Assembly: GCF_000255295.1 (NCBI RefSeq)
Contig: NC_017030.1
Coordinates: forward strand, 7,290,328-7,354,327
Direction: 5' to 3'
DNA length: 64,000 bases
DNA from: Corallococcus coralloides DSM 2259
GTDB lineage: Bacteria > Myxococcota > Myxococcia > Myxococcales > Myxococcaceae
The notes under the pieces were generated by a model. That model was given only the letters and a program-made list of their open reading frames with translations, had not been told where the DNA came from and searched no databases. A program made the position numbers and the translations under genes. This document shows, in pieces, positions 60,693 to 64,000 of this stretch (positions are counted from its first letter, which is position 1; each line of letters begins with the position of its first letter).

Positions 60693-62738
60693 CTACTCGT
60701 CGTCGTAGGACGGCTCGAAGAGGTAGGTGAGCTTCACCATGAACTCGCGGCTGAACACCGGCAGGGGCGCGTGGCCGCCGTTGTAGGGCTGGGCCACCCG
60801 GAAGTCGCTGCCCAGCAGGTTGTAGACGCCCGCGCCAATCTCCAGGCCCTTCGTCCCCACGTTCTCCGCGCGCACGAAGAGGTTGAGCAGCAGCCGGGGT
60901 GTCAGCGTCTGGACCTCCGACACGCCCTCCTCGTCCGGGGCCCCTACGGCGAAGCGCTGGCCCACCAGCACGGCGGTGGGGCTGACGGACAGCCACGGCA
61001 GCACCTTCGCCGTGCCCGTCAGCGTCACCTTGTGCGTGGGCAGGCCGGTGAAGGCGTTGGGCTGGCCGGGCACCAGGTAGTCCTCCACGTCGTTGCGCCC
61101 GCCCGGCCGGTAGAACGAATAGCCCGCCTGCGCGCGGCCCCAGGACCCGCGCAGCCGGTAGTCCAGCTCGATGCCCCGGCTGCCCAGGCGGCCCAGGTTG
61201 CGGTACGCCTCCGACGCGGTGATCGGGTCGTACGAATAGATGATGGGGTCCGTCACGCCCACGTCGAAGGCGTTGGCGCTGAAGCTCTGGCCCTCGCCCA
61301 GGCGCACGGAGGCCTCCAGCTCGTACACCGTGGTGCGCTCCGGCCGGACGTCGTCGCCCAGGGAGATGTTCTCGATGCCCGGCGCACGGAAGGCGCGGCT
61401 GTAGAGCGCCTTGCCGCTCACCGGCCCGAAGGACTTGAGCAGCACCAGTCGCGGCACGAACGAGCTGCCGAAGGCGCTGTGGTCCTCGAAGCGCGCGCCC
61501 GCCACCACCGTGGCGATGGGGTTGTCCGAGTACACCTCCATGAAGGCCGCGACGTTGCGGTAGGAGACGGACTCCTCGTCGCCGTTGAAGGGCTCCTGCA
61601 GGCCGAGGCCCGCGGGGCCGCGCAGCTGTCCCTGGTCGAACGCCAGGTCCACGCCGCCCGTGAGCTGGAGGAAGTCGAACGCCGCCCAGCGCGCCAGGGC
61701 CCGGCCCCGCAGGCGCCGGTAGCGCTTGTCGTAGAAGAATTCCGACGACTCGTCCGAGTCCCGGTAGGACTCACCCAGCGTGAGGTTCAGCCGGGGGATG
61801 ATTTCAATGCGGTCCGTGGGCCGGAAGCGGTCGCTCAGCTCGGCGTGGAACGACTCGAAATCGGTGTTCGCGGGCGTGGGCAGCACCTCGTCCACGGACA
61901 CGACGGACGTGGTGTCCTGGCGCTGGTACAGGATGCTCAGCTGGAGGTCGCGGTAGCCCACGCCGGCCTGCACCACCGTGGGGTCCATCGCCGACGCGCC
62001 GTTCATGCTCGCGGAGTCGCCGTAGAAGTCGTCGAACACCGCGTCGCTGCGCTGCCCCTGCCCCAGTGACGCGGACGCGAACGCGCTCAGGCCCGGCGCG
62101 CTCTCGAAGACCTTGCGGCCGGACACCGTGAGGCTGCGCCGGCCCAGGCCGTGCGTCAGCTGTCCGTACGTGCCCACCACCAGCGCGTCCGTGCTGCCCT
62201 GGATGCCCCGGGTGATGACGTTGATGACGGCCAGCTCCGCGTTGCCGCCATAGATGACGGAGCCGGGGCCGCGCACGACCTCGATGCGCTCGATCAGCTC
62301 CACCGGGAACTCGTGGCCCAGCTGCATGGTGGAGTAGAGCTGCTCGTTCATCTCCTTGCCGTCGATGATGAGCAGCACCTTGCCTTCCTGGCCCCACAGG
62401 CCCCGGAAGCCCGGTCCCACCGTGCCCTGCACGTCCACGCCGAAGAAGAAGCCGGGCACCTGCAACAGCACGTCCATCAGGTCCCGCGCACCGGAGGCGC
62501 GAATCTCATCCGCGGTGATGGCCGTCACCACGGCTGGCGAGTCATGCAGCTTCGTGATGGCGAACGACGCCACCTGGCTGTGCACCTCCGGCTCCTCCTC
62601 CAACTGCTCCTGGGCGGAGGGCGTCTCCGGTGGACCCGGGTTCAGGGTGGGCTCCGGCGCCGTCTGCGCGAAGCCCGTGCCCGCGCCCAGCAGCGCAAGC
62701 CATACACACACACGACGCCCGTGCCTGGTGAAACCCAT
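60693..62738 (-). CDS. TonB-dependent outer-membrane receptor
   Basis: A 681-aa protein from the ATG at 62738 (MGFTRHGRRVCVWLALLGAG), with signal peptide ending AQT. Residues 55-170 form the plug: 'SPAVVTAITADEIRASGARD', 'LMDVLLQVPGFFFGVDVQGT', 'VLLIIDGKEMNEQLYSTMQL', 'LIERIEVVRGPGSVIYGGNA'. The remainder is a 22-strand-type barrel ending in an aromatic-rich strand (FMVKLTYLFEPSYDDE, an atypical acidic end). A TonB box is not obvious; an acidic stretch EEEPEVHSQVASFAITK precedes the plug. It imports a large ligand such as a siderophore, cobamide or glycan. The ligand is unknown and no periplasmic transporter is adjacent. Confidence 0.88.
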   Translation of the reverse strand: MGFTRHGRRVCVWLALLGAGTGFAQTAPEPTLNPGPPETPSAQEQLEEEPEVHSQVASFAITKLHDSPAVVTAITADEIRASGARDLMDVLLQVPGFFFGVDVQGTVGPGFRGLWGQEGKVLLIIDGKEMNEQLYSTMQLGHEFPVELIERIEVVRGPGSVIYGGNAELAVINVITRGIQGSTDALVVGTYGQLTHGLGRRSLTVSGRKVFESAPGLSAFASASLGQGQRSDAVFDDFYGDSASMNGASAMDPTVVQAGVGYRDLQLSILYQRQDTTSVVSVDEVLPTPANTDFESFHAELSDRFRPTDRIEIIPRLNLTLGESYRDSDESSEFFYDKRYRRLRGRALARWAAFDFLQLTGGVDLAFDQGQLRGPAGLGLQEPFNGDEESVSYRNVAAFMEVYSDNPIATVVAGARFEDHSAFGSSFVPRLVLLKSFGPVSGKALYSRAFRAPGIENISLGDDVRPERTTVYELEASVRLGEGQSFSANAFDVGVTDPIIYSYDPITASEAYRNLGRLGSRGIELDYRLRGSWGRAQAGYSFYRPGGRNDVEDYLVPGQPNAFTGLPTHKVTLTGTAKVLPWLSVSPTAVLVGQRFAVGAPDEEGVSEVQTLTPRLLLNLFVRAENVGTKGLEIGAGVYNLLGSDFRVAQPYNGGHAPLPVFSREFMVKLTYLFEPSYDDE

Positions 62739-62817
62739 ACGAAACAACCTTCTCGAAGTTGGGGGGGTAGCTTCTGGGACTACGAATGCTGCGTCGAATG
62801 CGGGGGTGAGCCTTGCT

Positions 62818-63888
62818 TCACTTCACGCGCACGCGGGTGCTGCGGCCCGGTTCGACCTCCACCGTCATGCGCCGCTTCACCTCGCCGTTGACGCGAACTT
62901 CGACCTTCGCGGGTCCGGACGGCAGGGCCTGCGCGGAGATGGGCGGAAAGCCGTACGGCCGGCCGTTGATCCACACCTCGCCGTAGAGCCCCGGAGACGT
63001 CACCTCCAGGTCGCCTCGCTGCGCCGCCACGGCGGCCTTGGCCACGGAGGGCTCCGGCGGCTTCGTGGGCTCCGGGTCGCGAGGGGACGCCACGGTTCCA
63101 TCCGCCGCCGGGGGCGAGGCCGGGGTAACAGCCGCCACCGGCGCCACGGCCGGCTTCTGCGCGGGCGGCGCCAATTCCCCGGTGAGGTCGCGGTTGAGCG
63201 AGCGCACCGAGTCCGCGTCCACCTCCACCGTCTCCTCGTACAGGCGGCGGTCGCCCTGCGCGAGCACCACGCGGTGCGTGCCCGCGGACACCGGCAGCCG
63301 CGCAGGCGTCAGGTCCACCGCCCTGCCATCCACCATCACCACCAGCCCCGGCGGCGTGGACGTCACCAGCAGGAGCCCACCCTTCGCATCCTCCTGCGCG
63401 GCGGCCGGAGTGGCCTGCTGCTCGCGGGCGGCCCGCGCGGCGGCGAGCTTCGCGGCGCGCGTGCGGGGCGGCGCGCGGGTGTGCGCCGGCTCACGCGGCG
63501 TGGGCGCCTGCGCGGTCTTCGACTGCTCACGCGAGCGCAGGTCGGTGGCGATGCCCAACAGCCGCGTCAGGTCGCTGTCCCTGTCATCCGGACGCAGCTT
63601 GAGCGCTTCCGTGAACTGCTCGACCGCGCGCTCGTAGTCTCGGTCCTCCAGCGCGGCCAGGCCCGACGCGCGCAGCGCCCGCACCAGCCCCGCGTTCGCG
63701 TCCTCCTTGGGCGGGGCCACGGCCGCCACGGTCGGAGGCGGGGCCACGGCGGGCGTGGGTTCGGGAGGCCGCGCGGCGACGGGCTCGGGCTGCGCGGCCT
63801 TGCGCGAGCGGACCACCAGGTACGCCCCGGCGTTCACGGCCACGGTGCCCAGCAGGATGACGGCGACCCAGGTCTTCTGATTCTTCAC
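62818..63888 (-). CDS. membrane-anchored TPR/PEGA-domain protein
   Basis: About 356 aa from a GTG at 63888 (MKNQKTWVAVILLGTVAVNA), with a GTG seven codons earlier as alternative. A membrane helix lies at residues 7-26, then a Pro/Ala-rich linker, a TPR-like unit (ALEDRDYERAVEQFTEALKL) near residue 80, an Ala/Arg-rich basic helix near 130-160, and a PEGA domain near 170-220 (LLLVTSTPPGLVVMVDGRAV). A second PEGA-like segment forms the C-terminus (DLEVTSPGLYGEVWINGRPY, then 'RMTVEVEPGRSTRVRVK'). PEGA domains in myxobacteria often occur in periplasmic parts of kinase-linked proteins. It lies 79 bp upstream of the TonB receptor gene on the same strand. Confidence 0.83.
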   Translation of the reverse strand: MKNQKTWVAVILLGTVAVNAGAYLVVRSRKAAQPEPVAARPPEPTPAVAPPPTVAAVAPPKEDANAGLVRALRASGLAALEDRDYERAVEQFTEALKLRPDDRDSDLTRLLGIATDLRSREQSKTAQAPTPREPAHTRAPPRTRAAKLAAARAAREQQATPAAAQEDAKGGLLLVTSTPPGLVVMVDGRAVDLTPARLPVSAGTHRVVLAQGDRRLYEETVEVDADSVRSLNRDLTGELAPPAQKPAVAPVAAVTPASPPAADGTVASPRDPEPTKPPEPSVAKAAVAAQRGDLEVTSPGLYGEVWINGRPYGFPPISAQALPSGPAKVEVRVNGEVKRRMTVEVEPGRSTRVRVK

Positions 63889-63931
63889 GTTCAAAGTCCC
63901 ACTTCCCACGACGACACGGTGCGCCCGCGCT

Positions 63932-64000
63932 TCACGCGATGAACAGCCAGAACACCGCGCTGCCCACCAGCGCGACGCCCGCCGCCGCGGCCAGTCCCCA
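63932..64000 (-). CDS. C-terminal end of a membrane protein (partial, continues beyond the window)
   Basis: The minus strand reads 22 codons, WGLAAAAGVALVGSAVFWLF then IA and a TGA at 63932-63934. This is a clear terminal membrane helix with only two residues beyond it. The rest of the gene lies past the right edge. Same strand as the PEGA protein and about 45 bp upstream of its start, so they are probably in one transcript. Confidence 0.55.
   Translation of the reverse strand, partial: WGLAAAAGVALVGSAVFWLFIA

Noticed and set aside
58125..62069. A 1300-codon plus-strand open frame opposite the SNF2 and TonB genes
   Set aside because: Antisense artefact of high GC third positions; repetitive RRLQ/HRR composition and no start context.

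Overview
The window is high-GC, densely coded bacterial DNA (roughly 70% G+C by eye) with strongly third-position GC-biased codons. It contains many Hanks-type Ser/Thr kinases, many lipoproteins, an FHA/sigma-54 activator and families I know mainly from Myxococcales (DUF2381/TIGR02268, DUF6310, DUF5953, Imm52). This points to a Cystobacterineae myxobacterium such as Corallococcus or Myxococcus. No rRNA, tRNA, CRISPR array, IS element or phage gene was seen.

Layout. 0-7.6 kb: the 3' end of a TPR protein, a GH5-like secreted glycosidase with a TPR remnant coupled to its stop, two hypothetical proteins, an RluA-type pseudouridine synthase and a quinone-oxidoreductase-like enzyme. 7.8-12.8 kb: a minus-strand operon of two GMC (cholesterol-oxidase-like) flavoenzymes and an alpha/beta hydrolase. 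12.9-18.5 kb: three tandem paralogous membrane Ser/Thr kinases. 18.5-22.8 kb: a nitronate monooxygenase-like protein, a spermidine-synthase-like methyltransferase-fold protein, a lipoprotein, and an RTX-repeat protein ending in an M91 (NleD-like) zinc protease domain. 23-28.3 kb: a mini M23 peptidase, a coupled pair of HEAT-repeat-like proteins, a ZIP metal transporter and an FHA-sigma54 activator. 28.3-37.2 kb: a kinase, a large lipoprotein, a 1313-aa kinase-ATPase-TPR protein and an OPT-family transporter.

37.4-45.8 kb: a lipoprotein ending in a Hint (intein-like) domain; a two-gene overlapping operon of a DUF262 (GmrSD-type N-terminal domain) protein followed by a HipA-like kinase fused to a SAM methyltransferase; and a secreted astacin protease. 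45.9-51 kb: an unknown protein, a trehalose-synthase-like GH13 enzyme divergent from an LLM flavin oxidoreductase, and an AlkZ-like DNA glycosylase with a QxQ motif. 51-52.7 kb: a predicted lipoprotein nuclease toxin (DUF6310) with a DUF5953 partner.

52.7-57.7 kb: a 5-kb islet (DUF2381 protein, receptor kinase, pseudokinase, Imm52 immunity protein) bounded by a 38-bp direct repeat. The repeat is the last 12 codons of the adjacent SNF2 helicase gene, as if the islet had been inserted at, or recombined into, the 3' end of that gene. 57.7-64 kb: the SNF2 helicase, a TonB-dependent receptor, a PEGA/TPR membrane protein and the last 22 codons of another membrane protein.

The strongest candidates for something undescribed are the DUF262/HipA-methyltransferase operon and the SNF2-tail-bounded kinase/pseudokinase/immunity islet next to a toxin-immunity pair. 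All functional calls come from motif reading and family knowledge; no database search was run. No gene-free stretch exceeds 300 bp; the two longest, 22814-23091 and 52665-52943, are upstream regions in which I see no further gene.
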